The notes beneath the pieces were generated by a model that had not been told where the DNA came from, made no database searches, and saw nothing but the letters and a program-made list of their open reading frames with translations. This document shows, piece after piece, positions 54,401 through 64,000 of a DNA stretch of 64,000 nt. Source of the stretch: Pleodorina starrii. Taxonomy: Eukaryota > Chlorophyta > Chlorophyceae > Chlamydomonadales > Volvocaceae. Position numbers and translations under genes: made by a program. Within the stretch, counting starts at the first letter, position 1, and every line of letters starts with the position of its first letter. The DNA lies in NCBI GenBank assembly GCA_030267565.1, contig BRXU01000006.1:546001-610000 (forward strand), read 5' to 3'.

Positions 54401-57400
54401 GCGGCGTGAGACGGTGGATGCGGGCTGCTGCCGCTCACCCTGCACACCCGCGCACGGGAGGCGGTGAAGGTGGCCAAGCTCGCCCGGACCGCCAGCCAGC
54501 CAGCAGACAACGCCCACTCGTCGGTACGAACGTTCGCCCAGCTGCTCCGTAGCTACCACCCGCTGCTGAGCCCCGGATCCGTGCTCACCACGGGTGTGGT
54601 GCAGGGAGGGATGCCCCACCCAGGAACAGACCCCCTGCCCGCAGACGTCACGACACTCCTCGTTGCCCTCAGCTACCTCCCCCCCGTGCAAGATGTTGAC
54701 ACGACGCCGCTGCCGGCCGCCGGGGACTGGCGCCTTAATATCCCGCTTTGGGGCAACCCCCTTCTGCCGAACGGTGCGCAACCGACCAGCGGGGCAGCGG
54801 CAGCGGGGGATGAAGTGGACGTGCAGGCGGCCGATCCAGACTTCGCGCCCGAGGAGGAGGACAGGGACATGGCTCCCAACCCGCTTCCTAGGCCAGGACT
54901 AGAGAGCCGCCACAGGCGTCTGGCGGCATGCAGGGCGTTGCGCACGGTGGGTGACCTAATGAGGGTGACGCAGGCCGCCACATCCACCCCGCGAGCAGCT
55001 GGTGAGTGGGAGGCCTGGGTAACAGCCAACCTTGACCCCAGCGACCTGACAGGCTTCAGGCAGACGACGACCATCGACGCCACCAACCGCCTCACGGCGG
55101 ATATTAGCCCGGAATGGCGTGCAGCAGCAGCGACGGTGCTGGTGCACCCGGAACACGCGGCAGGGCTGGATACAGAGGAGACGATACGAGCTCGGTTCGT
55201 GGGGCGGGTGGGCTGGCAGTTTGGGGGGTCACTCAGCATCAAGCTGCGCGACCTCTCCGTCCGCCAAGCCACCCAACTGCAGATGCAGCCGGTAACGGAG
55301 CGCCGAGCCCGCCTGCACGCAGCCTACGAGCGGGAAGCCCGGGAGCAGCCCGCAGCAGCGGCAGCAGCAGCAGGAGCCTACCCGCCGGGACATCAGCCAG
55401 CCGCCGCCGAAGTGGCGCCAGCAGCAGGCATACTGGCAATGCTCCGGCGAATGTGGCCCATCAAATGGGAGCATGAACACTTTGAGACGCTCTGGTGGTT
55501 GGCACAGGACGGCGTGCCGCTTCCCGGCAACAGCCACATCAGGGGAGCGGCACCAGAACAATGCAAGTGCGGCGTGTATGGGGGAGCCGGCCCACACGCA
55601 TGCTCGCCGCGTGCACACCACTTCTGGGAGTGCCCGGTGGCGCAAGTGGTGGTGCAGCAGATCGCCGCCTACGTGCCCGGGCCCATCACCCGGGCAAACG
55701 TGTGGCTGGCGGAGCCACCGCCAGGCGTGCAGCAGTGCATGTGGGACGTGATCTGCCTGGCGGCACTCACGGCCATGGAACGGGCGCGTGTGGGGCTGTG
55801 GGCAGTCAGGAACTCACCCACCACCCCGGACACCCCAGACCCAGTCGAGGTGGCCAAGGCGCGTGCAGCACTAGCATTTTGGCAGCGTGTGCGGGGGTTT
55901 GTGGAGCTAGACGTGCCAAGGCGGGGATGGGAGGGGGTAGGGCCTGACCACCCCATCCTGGCGGTGGTCAAAGGCCACTTTCAGTGTGTGCAGCACGCAG
56001 GGATGGGTATTGAGGGAGAGGGAGGGGACGTGGAGTGAGGGGATGAATGGGCTGTAGGGTTGAGGGAGGGAACTTAGGGCGTCGAGGCAGGGAGGCATGA
56101 GAGGAGGGGAGGAGGGGGGGTCCTTTGGGTCCGAGAGGACTGAGGGTGCAGAGACCGCCGCGGGCTGCCTTTTGTAGGCGAGGGAGGCTTTAGGGAGCGG
56201 GTATAGTTGAGTGAGGCGAGTTGGCGAGGTGCCGCCTAGTGCGAACTATAGCTCCATCACCTAGCCCGCTGCCGCAAGGCCCGCTCCCGACCTCCTGCCG
56301 TGTCGAGGCCAAGCGGCGCTCTGGAGCTCGGCCTCTAGGGGCCACCCCGCCCCCGGCCTCTCCGGGGCCGTCATAGTAGGAGTAGTAGCAGGGGTAGGGC
56401 ACACGCTGTCTTAGGTTTTCCTTTGGTGCTGACCGCCCACGAGCCGGACCAAGCTCGGGGCAGGTTCTCAGCACTTTGTTTTCGTGCCTAGAGGAGCACC
56501 GCCAGCCGGTAGCAGGCCGGCCAGGCGCCCCGGTGCTGCAAGGACTTCAGGGCGGGGAGGACAGCACGGGTGCCGTGTTGTGTGCCGGCGCGACACTGTT
56601 TGTGCGGACGAAGGGCCCAGCTGCCGTATAAGGCAGGCTGTGCGCTCAAGCCTTTGGGGAGCCGCTGCACCGTACACCCGTATATGGGGTGTACGACGCA
56701 GCCAGCTCTGCGTCGAGCAGGAGGGGTAGCGGCCCCTCACACCCTTCTCCCACCGCAAGGGGGAGAGTGCATAGGCGGTCTTTCCGTCGGGGCTGGGTTA
56801 GCAGCCCCTGGCCAGCGTCAGAGCCCGGTCAGATACTGTAACGACACACACTCATACACACGCACACGCACACACATACACACACACCCTCCCCCTCTCC
56901 CTTCCCCCTTCCCAGTCCGAGGTGGACCGGCTGGAGAAGGAGCTGGCGGAGCGCAACACAGAGTACACCCGCCGACCTGCCGCCCCCGCCGTCGCCGTCC
57001 CTTAGCCCTGTCCCTTAGCTCTTATCTTTTATCTCCCCGCCCCCACCCCCACCCCCGCCTCCACCCCCCCCCACACACACACTCCGGGTTCGTTCGCTAA
57101 CACCATATCCTGATCCCTTGCTGTGGTATCTTCTTTTTACCCCCACCCCACCCACCCCCTGCCCACACCCCCACACCCCCAGCCCCCAGCTTGCCGTGAA
57201 GCCCAAGATGGCCCAGATGCAGTGCTGCATCAATGAGCTGTCGGTGCAGGTGGCGGACCTGATGCAGGAGCGGGATGCGGTGGTGGGCCAGACCAACAGC
57301 ATCAGGCAACAGGTACGAATGGGTCACATCATGCCGAATATGACATTCATTGTGATATACCGGTACAATCGTTGGCAAGGGCAGCTGCGAGGGTAGCGGC

Positions 57401-60038
57401 AAGGGCAGCGGCAGAAGGGGGAGGGGGTAATGAAATCGATACCACAGTGGAGGGACGGGGGCGGCAGGGGGAGTGGGTTCCCGTGGGCGGGCGGGCGGGC
57501 AGGCAGGCAGGGCCACAGAGGGGGCCGGGGTGGTAAGGGCCGGCTGGTGGGGCTCCTACATGTTGTTGAGGAGGAGAGCGGCAGGGGAGATAGATAGGGA
57601 GCCGCCGCCTCACCTGGTCTCACCTCTCCTTCATCTACCCATGCTCCCTAAGCCCCTCACACACCCAATCCCACACCCACGCCCAGGTGCACCACCATCG
57701 CCTACCGCCAGCCCACAGCACCCCGCCCCGCACCACCCTGCTAACGCCGTCCTGTCTCAGTCCCGTCGCTGCGGTATCTTTCTTTTCCTTATCCCACCAC
57801 CCCCACCCCTCCATTCCCACAGCTCCAGGAGGAGACGGCGGCGCACTCCCAGATGGACGGCCGCCGAGTGAGGCTGGTTGAGGAGGTGGATGCTCCGCGG
57901 CATCCTGCAGATGTACTACATTCCCTTCTGAGCTCCGAGACTGGCGGGCGAGCGGGCTGGCCGGCATTTCGCCGGTTCCGTTCCGGGGGCCGCACCCAGA
58001 TGCAGCCTGAGACATCTGAACAAGCAGGAGTGCGGTGGTCTAGATGTCACGCCCGATTACCGTACTCGCTGGGTTTCACACACTCTGGATACCAGAACTC
58101 CCCCCCCAGCCGACAGAAACGGCGGAAGGCGCCGTAAGGGCGGCTGACACACCAGAGCAAGGAAACTGCCCGACTAACGCTAACCTGCTGCCAGTCACTA
58201 AGCAACAGCAACGCAACACCGACAGTGGCAAAACGCCAGGCTCACGACAAAGCACGCCAGAAACAACTGCTCCAGCCAAATCATGTCCCGCACAGCTCAA
58301 CCAGACCGAGAAAAGGTACCTATCTAGAAAGGAAAACCCTGAAGCGCAGACCGGCAAAGCAGAAACAGAGCACCGCCAAGGCAACGAAGGAGACAAACTA
58401 CACCCAGTGCACAGGCTCAACAGGCCTGCACCGGGCAAAAGAAAGGCTGCGGGCTGGACCTACTCAGGTGGCATGCAACAGGTGAACACGGCCGACTGCT
58501 GGGATAGGCTAGCACTCCCTTGGGCCGCCCTCGCCAGCCAGGACACTCTTCCTGAGGCTCATGCACCAACCAACGGACGTAGCGGAACTCAGCGGCACAC
58601 CATGAACGGAACACAGTCAATAGGCTCAGGACTAAGGACTTTTGAGCCATTGCATTCCGTAAACATTATCCAATCCAGGAACTCCTCGGCCCTGCACGTG
58701 TGACTCTCGAAGTCGCTTGCACGGCAATCTGCATATCCCCTGGAAAACCCTGGCCCTGGTAAAACACTATTCAACAGAATATCCCTCGGAAATCCCCTGG
58801 AGAACCCTTGTCCAGCACGGCTGGCAGAAACGGTGCACTAGAATGACACGTCTGGGCAGTGAAACACGGTGCACCCGCGCGGCCGGAATAAAGCCATTCC
58901 CGGAAAGCGCCACATACAAAAGAAGACCGCCCTATCAGAGGACCAGATGTCTGCGCCTGGAACGCCGCACTCGGGGGAAAACCCTGGCTAGCACGCCCCC
59001 CCTGGGTATCAAGGCCGTACACAAGGGGCCGCCGGTTGTCAAAGCTCTTCACGCTGCCGGCTTGCTAAAAGTCGAACCCGTCGGCTATCACGCATTATGC
59101 CGTAAGGAGCCGGCACAAATCGCAAGCTACTGACCGCCGCTTATCTGCGGGCACGGGCAGGCTCTCCGTTCAGCCCCCGTCCCTTGGCTCACCCTCGCGC
59201 TGGTGGCTCGGCGCGCGCTGCTAAATCATGCCAAACAGGACCCCACCTGTGTAACCTCCTAATTCAGGCTACAATAACGCTGCCCGGTGACCTGCAACCT
59301 TCCCGCAAAGTAACTCGCAAACGACGGACAACCCTATCGATGGCCGGCGGGTACACGACAAGGAGCCGGACGCGTTTCGCGCTCGTTAACCCACTCAAAG
59401 GCATCCAGATCATGCATCGGTCTTCACAAAGGGTACTCGATCTCCCTTCCAAACGCTCAGGTCTCGGCGGGCATCACGATGAACATCACAGGCCGGCACT
59501 CGATCATATTCGCCGGCATCTTCAAGACATAATCATCAATTAATAGCTCCATCGCGTAATCACCAAGCGGTCTCGTAGCTCGATCCTGGCTGAAGCCAGG
59601 CATGGTCTCGTGTCAGAAGGTATAGACCCACAGGCACTTACATCCACACAAAAAACTATTGAAAGCTGCCCTCTCCTCCCTCTCCTCCCTCTCCCGCCCT
59701 CCCCTACCCCCACATCCGCCGCCCGCCATATCTCCTGCAGTATCTCCGCATCCGCCGCCCACCGTATCTCCTGCGGTATCTCCTTTTTTACTCCCCTCCC
59801 CGCCCCTCCCCGCCCCCCCCCCCCGCAGATAGACGCCCTGTGGCTGGATCTGGACGATGCCAAGGAGAGTGCCTCCCAGGCCTCCAAGTTGCAGTTTCAG
59901 GTGGAGATGCAGGCGGCACAGGTGGAGAGGGTGCGGCGGGCGGCGGTGGTGGAGGCGGACAAGGTGTGGGCGGCGGTGGAGGTGGAGCGTGCCCGCACGG
60001 AGGCGGAGGCGGAGCGCACACGAGCGGAGGCAGAAAAG
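51500..60038 (+). CDS. Coiled-coil protein, partial exon model interrupted by a LINE
   Basis: Exons proposed are 51500-51536, 56916-56962, 57183-57312, 57823-57867 and 59829-60038, all preceded by CAG-type acceptors and phase-compatible. The joined peptide is heptad-rich and highly charged: THTFELLLQ-like start, then SEVDRLEKELAERN, INELSVQVADLMQERDAVV, LQEETAAHSQMDGRR, IDALWLDLDDAKESASQASK and ERVRRAAVVEADKVWAAVE...ERTRAEAEK. This is typical of a long coiled-coil structural protein, but no family was recognised. The first and last exons of the gene were not found. The donor after 56962 (GTACAC) is weak, and no donor directly follows 60038, where a poly-G tract starts. The 5.4-kb intron 51537-56915 holds the LINE. 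It could be a living gene, or one broken by the insertion. Confidence 0.5.
51780..56038 (+). pseudogene. LINE endonuclease/reverse transcriptase ORF with stops and frameshifts
   Basis: Endonuclease motifs are WCGDFNFVENPALD (about 52008-52050), GGSRLDRIY and SPSDHRL. An in-frame TAG at 51987-51989 precedes the GDFN motif. Around 52560-52600 the frame shifts by one. The RT follows with GKTPGWDGLPVELY, YKKSDPTQPGNYRPITLLN, EQTAFLPGRH and motif A AFLDFAKTYDTVHR. A second shift occurs at a poly-G run near 53577-53588. The next frame has motif B GVRQGCPLAPLLY and motif C VQFADDGEVFLE, then a Pro/Gln repeat. A TGA at 54407-54409 interrupts it. The open tail to 56038 ends with C-x-C ... HHFWECP, the usual LINE C-terminal zinc-knuckle-like motif. 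The RT catalytic FADD is intact, but the copy as read cannot make a full protein. The L1 clade is judged from the motif wording. Confidence 0.88.
51780..56840 (+). mobile_element. L1-clade non-LTR retrotransposon (LINE), 5'-truncated and decayed
   Basis: The element contains, in order, an APE-type endonuclease (without its N-terminus), a reverse transcriptase and a C-terminal Cys/His motif. It lies between AC-rich simple sequences (about 51722-51772 and 56846-56890), so it may have inserted into, or generated, an AC microsatellite. Left and right limits are therefore approximate. It sits in an intron of the coiled-coil gene in the same orientation. Confidence 0.85.
56846..56890 (+). repeat. 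AC/CACATA microsatellite at the LINE 3' end
   Basis: ACACACTCATACACACGCAC-type imperfect dinucleotide repeat just upstream of the next coiled-coil exon. It probably marks the 3' junction of the LINE. Confidence 0.6.
58020..59590 (+). other. Unclassified 1.6-kb block in a coiled-coil gene intron
   Basis: The composition of this intron segment differs from the C/T-rich intron around it. It holds three successive plus-strand open frames (58044-58703, 219 codons; 58717-59133, 138 codons; 59184-59543, 119 codons). The first begins MSRPITVLAGFHTLW and is rich in Gln, Thr and Lys. None resembles a known family, and no terminal repeats were found. It is most likely an inserted element, but this is inference. 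Confidence 0.3.
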
Positions 60039-60205
60039 GGGGGGGGAATGGAGGGTGGGGGGGTTGGGGGGGTTAGGGTTTTGGGGGTGGGGGTTGGGGT
60101 TGGGGGGGTTGGGGGGGTTGGGGGGGTTAGGATTTGGGGGTGGGGTGGGGGGTAGGGGTAGGTGGGGATGGGTGGGGGTGGGGTGGGGTGGGGTGGTGGG
60201 GGGTG
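60039..60205 (+). repeat. Second G-rich tract (GGGGGTT / GGGTTTTGGGGG)
   Basis: Poly-G runs alternate with TT, TTA and TTTT, directly following the last recognised coiled-coil exon. It closely resembles the tract at 51228-51440, 9 kb away in the same gene territory. Confidence 0.85.
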
Positions 60206-60337
60206 TTAAGCTCGTAAAAATGTCTATTGATGGTACTCAACATATTCGGGCAGAATTAGAGTTCGGGCGGAGGGGGGCGCCCAAACTCTTACTGCACCAT
60301 ACACCACACTGCTGCACTCGCCGTGAACGGCCCTATT

Positions 60338-61213
60338 CTACAAGGCTAAATTAATCCTATTGGAAATGCCGCGAAGTAGCACAATATGCACAGGGGTGAA
60401 GCTGGTGGACGCACCGGCAGCTGCAGCGGCCGCGCGGGCCTGCTTCCTGGCGACGGCCTTCTGGAGCGAGACGACTGCCTTAGCCTTGGTGATGCGATCC
60501 TGCAGCACGGCTTGATCGCGGAGCATCTGCTCAAGCACCCTCTCCTGCTCGACTGCTGTCCTCGCCCTCATGTGCTTGGCGATTGTAGTCTTTCGGACGC
60601 GCTTAGGTGGAGGGTTGGTGGCCTAACAAGGGGCCGGTTGGAGAGGGAACAAAGCACGCAATCAGAAGTCAGGCCCCTAACATGTAATGTCGCGCGTCGT
60701 GACGGCATTCCATCGTCGGATGGCTAGCAAATGCAACCTGTAGGACATCTGACATCCCCTCCCGCTGCTACACGCCAAGTCCACTGCTACGCGCCAAGTC
60801 CGCCGCTACACGCCAAGTACGGGACTGGAATATGGGATGGCACAGGCCAAAGGGACTGGAATGTGTGAAATATGGCACTAGTGCAGTTTGCTTCCATCCC
60901 CACCACCACCCCCCCCATCCCGTTATCTTACCCGTTTTTGGGTCATGTACTCCTCCGCCGCCAGGTACCCGTGAGCCATTGCACGGATGCGAACCGCCTG
61001 GAAACTCATAAGCTCCTTATCGTGCGGCAGTGAGACCGACGGCCACCCATTCCACTTGGGAAGCCGGACTTTCTCGGCGGCGGGGACAACCTCGTCGCGA
61101 AGGAAAGTCTCGACCGCCTTCATGTCATCCCTGAGCACTTCGGATGTGAGGTACTCAACGTAGTCGATCATACCCTTGAAGAGCTTGTAGCACATCGTCG
61201 TCCAGCGATCCTC
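60338..61213 (-). CDS. Last two exons of an unknown minus-strand gene
   Basis: Exons 61213-60932 (94 codons) and 60622-60338 (94 codons plus stop) join at a GTAAGA donor and TTAG acceptor in frame. The upstream exon begins after an ATAG acceptor with EDRWTTMCYKLFKGMIDY and includes LPKWNGWPSVSLPHDKEL and MAHGYLAAEEYMTQKR. The last exon has a basic stretch PPPKRVRKTTIAKHM, then a coiled coil (VEQERVLEQMLRDQAVLQDRI) and an Ala-rich tail. No family was recognised. The 5' part was not found; the LTR element begins only about 375 bp upstream, so the gene may be truncated by it, or the fragment may itself belong to a mobile element. Confidence 0.5.
60765..60822 (+). repeat. Three 19-bp tandem repeats (GCTACACGCCAAGTCC..)
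   Basis: The unit GCTAC(A/G)CGCCAAGTCC(A/G)CC occurs three times in a row, the last one diverging into GTACGGG, inside the intron of the minus-strand unknown gene. Confidence 0.8.
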
Positions 61214-61588
61214 CTATTTGAAATGTACGAAATGGGCAATGTTAGACATCCGACATGGCTATGGGTAAAAGTGAGAGATCCGACATGTTGCACAACAGGT
61301 GCTATGTTGGACATCCGACATTGCTATGCGGGTGTAGTTTTTCTATTCTTTAAAGACAAAGAAACCCGTGTGTGTGTGTGTGGGGGGGGGATGTATTCTC
61401 GGGCTTGGGAGACACGGAGCACCTGGAGACGGCGTCCGGCACTTGACGGCGAAACCCTGAAACACAAATCCCCCCTCCCCCCACGTGTGCATGTGAGTGC
61501 AAGGGGGGGGGCGGGGGTGGAAAGGGACGTACTCGCCCACCTACCCACGCAGCCGTCCGCCCATCCATACCCAGCCACCCACCCATAC

Positions 61589-61969
61589 TGTTGTATCACG
61601 CATCTGGCGTGTTCTGGACTTAGGAATATTCTGCTGAATTCCTATACATCTGGCTGTTACCTTTCTGTCATTAACTGTCAACTGAATACGTCCCGTCTGA
61701 CTGGGTTCGTAATCGGTTATCTGCTGGGTCTGTAATGCTGTGTTACAGACGGGAACTGTATCTGCTGTGCACAGTTGAGGACAACTGGTCCTTGGCAGCT
61801 GTTCTGTCTGTTCCGATTGGAGTTACTCTGGTACTACTGGCTGCGGTTCGGGTCGCTGTGACCACCGTACGCTACAACCGCTCACCTCGTGCTCTTAAGC
61901 ACTCTGCATCTCTCTAATCGGCAGTTCTGACTGCCCCCATGCAGTCGGACATTTCTAAAGCTTACAACA
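61589..61969 (+). mobile_element. 5' LTR of a retrotransposon
   Basis: The block begins TGTTGT and ends ACAACA, a perfect inverted terminal repeat of the TG...CA type, and is 381 bp long. It is followed at once by a primer-binding-like site and a gag gene. No second LTR lies within the window, so the assignment rests on ends and context. Confidence 0.65.
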
Positions 61970-61971
61970 AG

Positions 61972-61990
61972 TTGGTATCGAGACGGGCAC
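61972..61990 (+). other. Candidate primer-binding site
   Basis: TTGGTATCGAGACGGGCA starts two bases after the LTR. TGGTATC followed by GAG is the usual start of sites complementary to initiator tRNA-Met in plant-lineage retrotransposons; the match beyond the first seven bases is imperfect. Confidence 0.5.
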
Positions 61991-62030
61991 TGGCCCTTAC
62001 CGCTGCTTACATTTTGACAACATCACGACA

Positions 62031-62100
62031 ATGAGTGAACTAGTCTTCGGTTCCGTAGACGACGCTATGGTCATTGACCTTCTGAGGGCGGCTGCTGAAG
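62031..62100 (+). CDS. Short leader exon upstream of gag
   Basis: An ATG (62031) just after the primer-binding site opens a 23-codon frame, MSELVFGSVDDAMVIDLLRA and on, ending at a GTTTGT donor-like site. After an apparent 72-nt intron (acceptor TTGCAG at 62167-62172) the frame continues for about 55 codons (QPTVAGGAAGPSKTTVDQEVQ...), then meets a stop that overlaps the gag start region in another frame. Whether it is spliced to gag is unresolved. Confidence 0.3.
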
Positions 62101-62346
62101 GTTTGTAACTTCCCAGCCTTCTGACTGGCCCTGCTGGGCTTTCTTTAGCCTAACTTTCCTTAGCTGTTGCAGAGCAACCCACTGTTGCTGGTGGCGCTGC
62201 TGGGCCGTCGAAGACCACTGTCGACCAGGAGGTCCAGACCGCCCCACTTGACCAGGAGACCCTGCTGGACTTCGTCTCTGACGAGGTCGTGGTCGCTCGA
62301 GCGGCTACTTGCTTGGGTACGCGGTTACTGACTGTCGTTGCCCGTC

Positions 62347-63423
62347 ATGTCCGGTGTCCTGCTTGACGCCGACGGCAACCCATATGTGCCTGCTTCACCT
62401 CAGCATGAGAATGAAGAAGGAGCTGATGCTGATGCTGCTGCCGCTGCTGCTGCGGCTGCACTGAATGCGCTTGCTAGGGACCCTGCTGTTCCTACCGATG
62501 CAGCGCGTTCTGACCCAACTGCTGTTACTGACCCGCCTGCTGTTGGCCGCGCTGCTGAGGGCGTTGATTCTGACCCTGAGGATCCTTTTAACCTGAGGCA
62601 ATACTTACCTGACCATGTGCTGAATCTTCGTCCTCGGCGCCGTCTTTCAGGTCGCATCGTGGCCGCCACCACTGCTGCTGCTGGGGCCCACGTCGCTGCT
62701 GAGACCCACGTGAACAACGCTGCTGTCCGCGAGAACGCTGCTGCTGCGACTCGCGTGCACTCTGCTGCTGCTGCTGCAACCCGGGCTGACGCCGCTGCTG
62801 GCGTCGCACCCATGGCCACCGACACTGACGAGGTACTTAAACTTAATGTGCCTCCACCTAAGCTGAATATCCCGGTTGAAGGCAAGCTTAATGTCCGGGC
62901 CGCTGCTGATGCTACTCGCGTCTTTGTCCGGGACGTCAAGAAGTTCTTCCCTTTGGTAAAAGGTGGTCATATTGATGAGGTTCGCTGTCTGTTTCTTGGT
63001 TCAGCCCTTGACGGTTTGGCTAAGCGCTATCACGATGAGTGGACCTTAGCGCAGACTAGCGGCTATACCTCTGATGCTTTGCTTGCTGCATTGCTTGCTC
63101 GTTTTGCTCCGCAAGTTCAGTCTCGCGAGCAAGAGGCTCGGCAGAAACTGTCCACTGGTCGTTACCGCATGCGTACGGTCGAGGCCGTTGCTTCATACCA
63201 AGCGCGCTTTGAGGCCCTTATCACTGCCATTCCTGAGTTTGCTGACGGCGAGCGCAGATTCTGGTTTCACCATGGCCTGTCTGATGTCCTGTATGAGTAC
63301 TGTGCGAAGAAGACCTTCGGCTCCTACTACGACATGCACTCGGGGAACGGCCCAGTCATGAACCGGGTCATACAGTGTGTTTTTGGTCATGAACCCAGTC
63401 ATGCAGCCATTCGCACGACATGA
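62347..63423 (+). CDS. Retrotransposon gag protein (Gypsy-like)
   Basis: The 358-residue product from ATG 62347 has an Ala-rich N-terminal half and a C-terminal gag/capsid-like helical domain (about residues 190-330). Motifs include FVRDVKKFFPLVKGGH, CLFLGSALDGLAKRYHDEW, LLARFAPQVQSREQEARQKL, the YRMRTVEAVASYQARFE segment and FHHGLSDVLYEY, matching the Retrotrans_gag pattern (fold of W/Y-hydrophobic, F...F, L..L.Q......Y...F). Gag forms the particle that packages element RNA. No CCHC zinc knuckle, protease, reverse transcriptase or integrase follows before the window end. It is a non-autonomous element, or its pol lies beyond 64000. The codon style (many GCT and GTC) differs from the host genes. 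Confidence 0.75.
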   Translation: MSGVLLDADGNPYVPASPQHENEEGADADAAAAAAAAALNALARDPAVPTDAARSDPTAVTDPPAVGRAAEGVDSDPEDPFNLRQYLPDHVLNLRPRRRLSGRIVAATTAAAGAHVAAETHVNNAAVRENAAAATRVHSAAAAATRADAAAGVAPMATDTDEVLKLNVPPPKLNIPVEGKLNVRAAADATRVFVRDVKKFFPLVKGGHIDEVRCLFLGSALDGLAKRYHDEWTLAQTSGYTSDALLAALLARFAPQVQSREQEARQKLSTGRYRMRTVEAVASYQARFEALITAIPEFADGERRFWFHHGLSDVLYEYCAKKTFGSYYDMHSGNGPVMNRVIQCVFGHEPSHAAIRTT

Positions 63424-63610
63424 CCAGTCATAACCTTAGTCATGTGGGCCCCTCCAGTCATGCCGGGCAGGGCCCTAGTCATATCGGGACGCCATGCCCC
63501 CAGTCATGTTATGCCCAGTCATTTTGGGCCAGTCATGTGAAACGAAGCCGGTCATGGAAGCCTACGCCCAGTCATCTGGTGCTGGGCATAAGCTTTGTAG
63601 TCATTTCTTA
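63345..63610 (+). repeat. GTCAT-rich array spanning the gag stop codon
   Basis: GTCAT occurs 14 times on the plus strand in about 265 bp, mostly as CCAGTCATG at irregular 12-30 bp spacing. It starts within the last codons of gag and continues past the stop. The motif is nearly absent elsewhere in the window at this density. Confidence 0.8.
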
Positions 63611-64000
63611 CAATGAGTGCTGTGACTATTTACACTCTCCAGTCGGCTATTATAATGTTAGTGCAAAAGGCGCACGAAAGCTTTTTATGGGACTGCATTT
63701 ATTACTGTTATGCAGCTGGAGCTTACGGACACCTATGGAATACATACATAACATAGTATACAACGCTATGTGACGAAGTGACATAGCGATTGAACCAGTA
63801 TTAAGCGTATAGCACCCTTGACATGACTGTACTGTTTTTATGGCGAGTCAGGCATAAAAACAGGCCGTTTCGGAGCGGTCGCAGTTCCACACACTTCATC
63901 CTGAAGGTATCAGACAGGAGAGGAGTATTAAGTGTTACTACAAGTGACCTCTGCTAATTGCTTCTGGACAAGGCAGGACAGCATCTGCCCGGCGCTCAGG
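63611..64000. other. Retroelement-flanking sequence, no gene seen
   Basis: AT-richer sequence after the GTCAT array, with no pol domain and no second LTR. The element probably continues beyond the window or has been truncated here. Confidence 0.4.

Noticed and set aside
61735..61917. Hydrophobic 60-codon frame within the LTR
   Set aside because: It lies inside the terminal repeat, uses no supported start context and has no known role.

Overview
The window looks like nuclear DNA of a volvocine (chlamydomonadalean) green alga, possibly a Volvox-like species. The sequence-level reasons are GC-rich coding exons rich in Ala/Gly/Pro, many short introns with GTGAGT/GTACGT-type donors and CAG acceptors, AT-rich intergenic stretches full of ACGTACGT and TGCATGCA runs, candidate TGTAA polyadenylation motifs, and a gene set that mixes ciliary, plant-type and general eukaryotic families. 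The species call is inference. No bacterial, organellar or viral gene organisation was seen.

Left part (1-15.4 kb): a 20S proteasome alpha subunit (minus strand, C-terminus off the left edge) is divergent from a SPATA4-like calponin-homology gene of the ciliary CH family. A JTB-family membrane protein gene and an intronless beta-propeller plus BTB gene (minus strand) follow. All exon joins proposed here keep the reading frame.

Middle (15.4-36 kb): a repeat-rich interval holds two copies of a TIR transposon that begins GGGCGGGGCCCCA (one complete and flanked by TTTTT, one truncated) and a tRNA-like Pol III relic. An AP2-domain transcription-factor gene (3 exons, acidic repeat tail) and a nine-exon Pumilio/PUF gene follow. 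The PUF repeats, read by the published recognition code, predict the classical UGUANAUA target. One PUF intron holds a ~208-bp TAA microsatellite and another holds a perfect 36-bp palindrome.

Duplicated part (36-51 kb): a ~4.5-4.9 kb segment is present twice in direct tandem, each copy with a low-complexity gene of unknown function; the second gene copy has a 5-bp frameshifting insertion near its start. Next comes an array of about 6.6 units of ~670 bp. Each full unit contains two inverted ~130-bp copies of an exon-like sequence, so a transcript of the array would be a chain of long hairpins.

Right part (51-64 kb): a multi-exon coiled-coil gene appears to be split by a decayed L1-clade LINE, with two G-rich tracts in its non-coding parts. 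A further minus-strand gene of unknown function (last two exons) lies next to a 5' LTR, a primer-binding-like site and a retrotransposon gag gene. The gag gene is followed by a striking cluster of 14 GTCAT motifs. The genes do not form a pathway; the window is ordinary chromosomal gene territory interleaved with mobile and tandem repeats.
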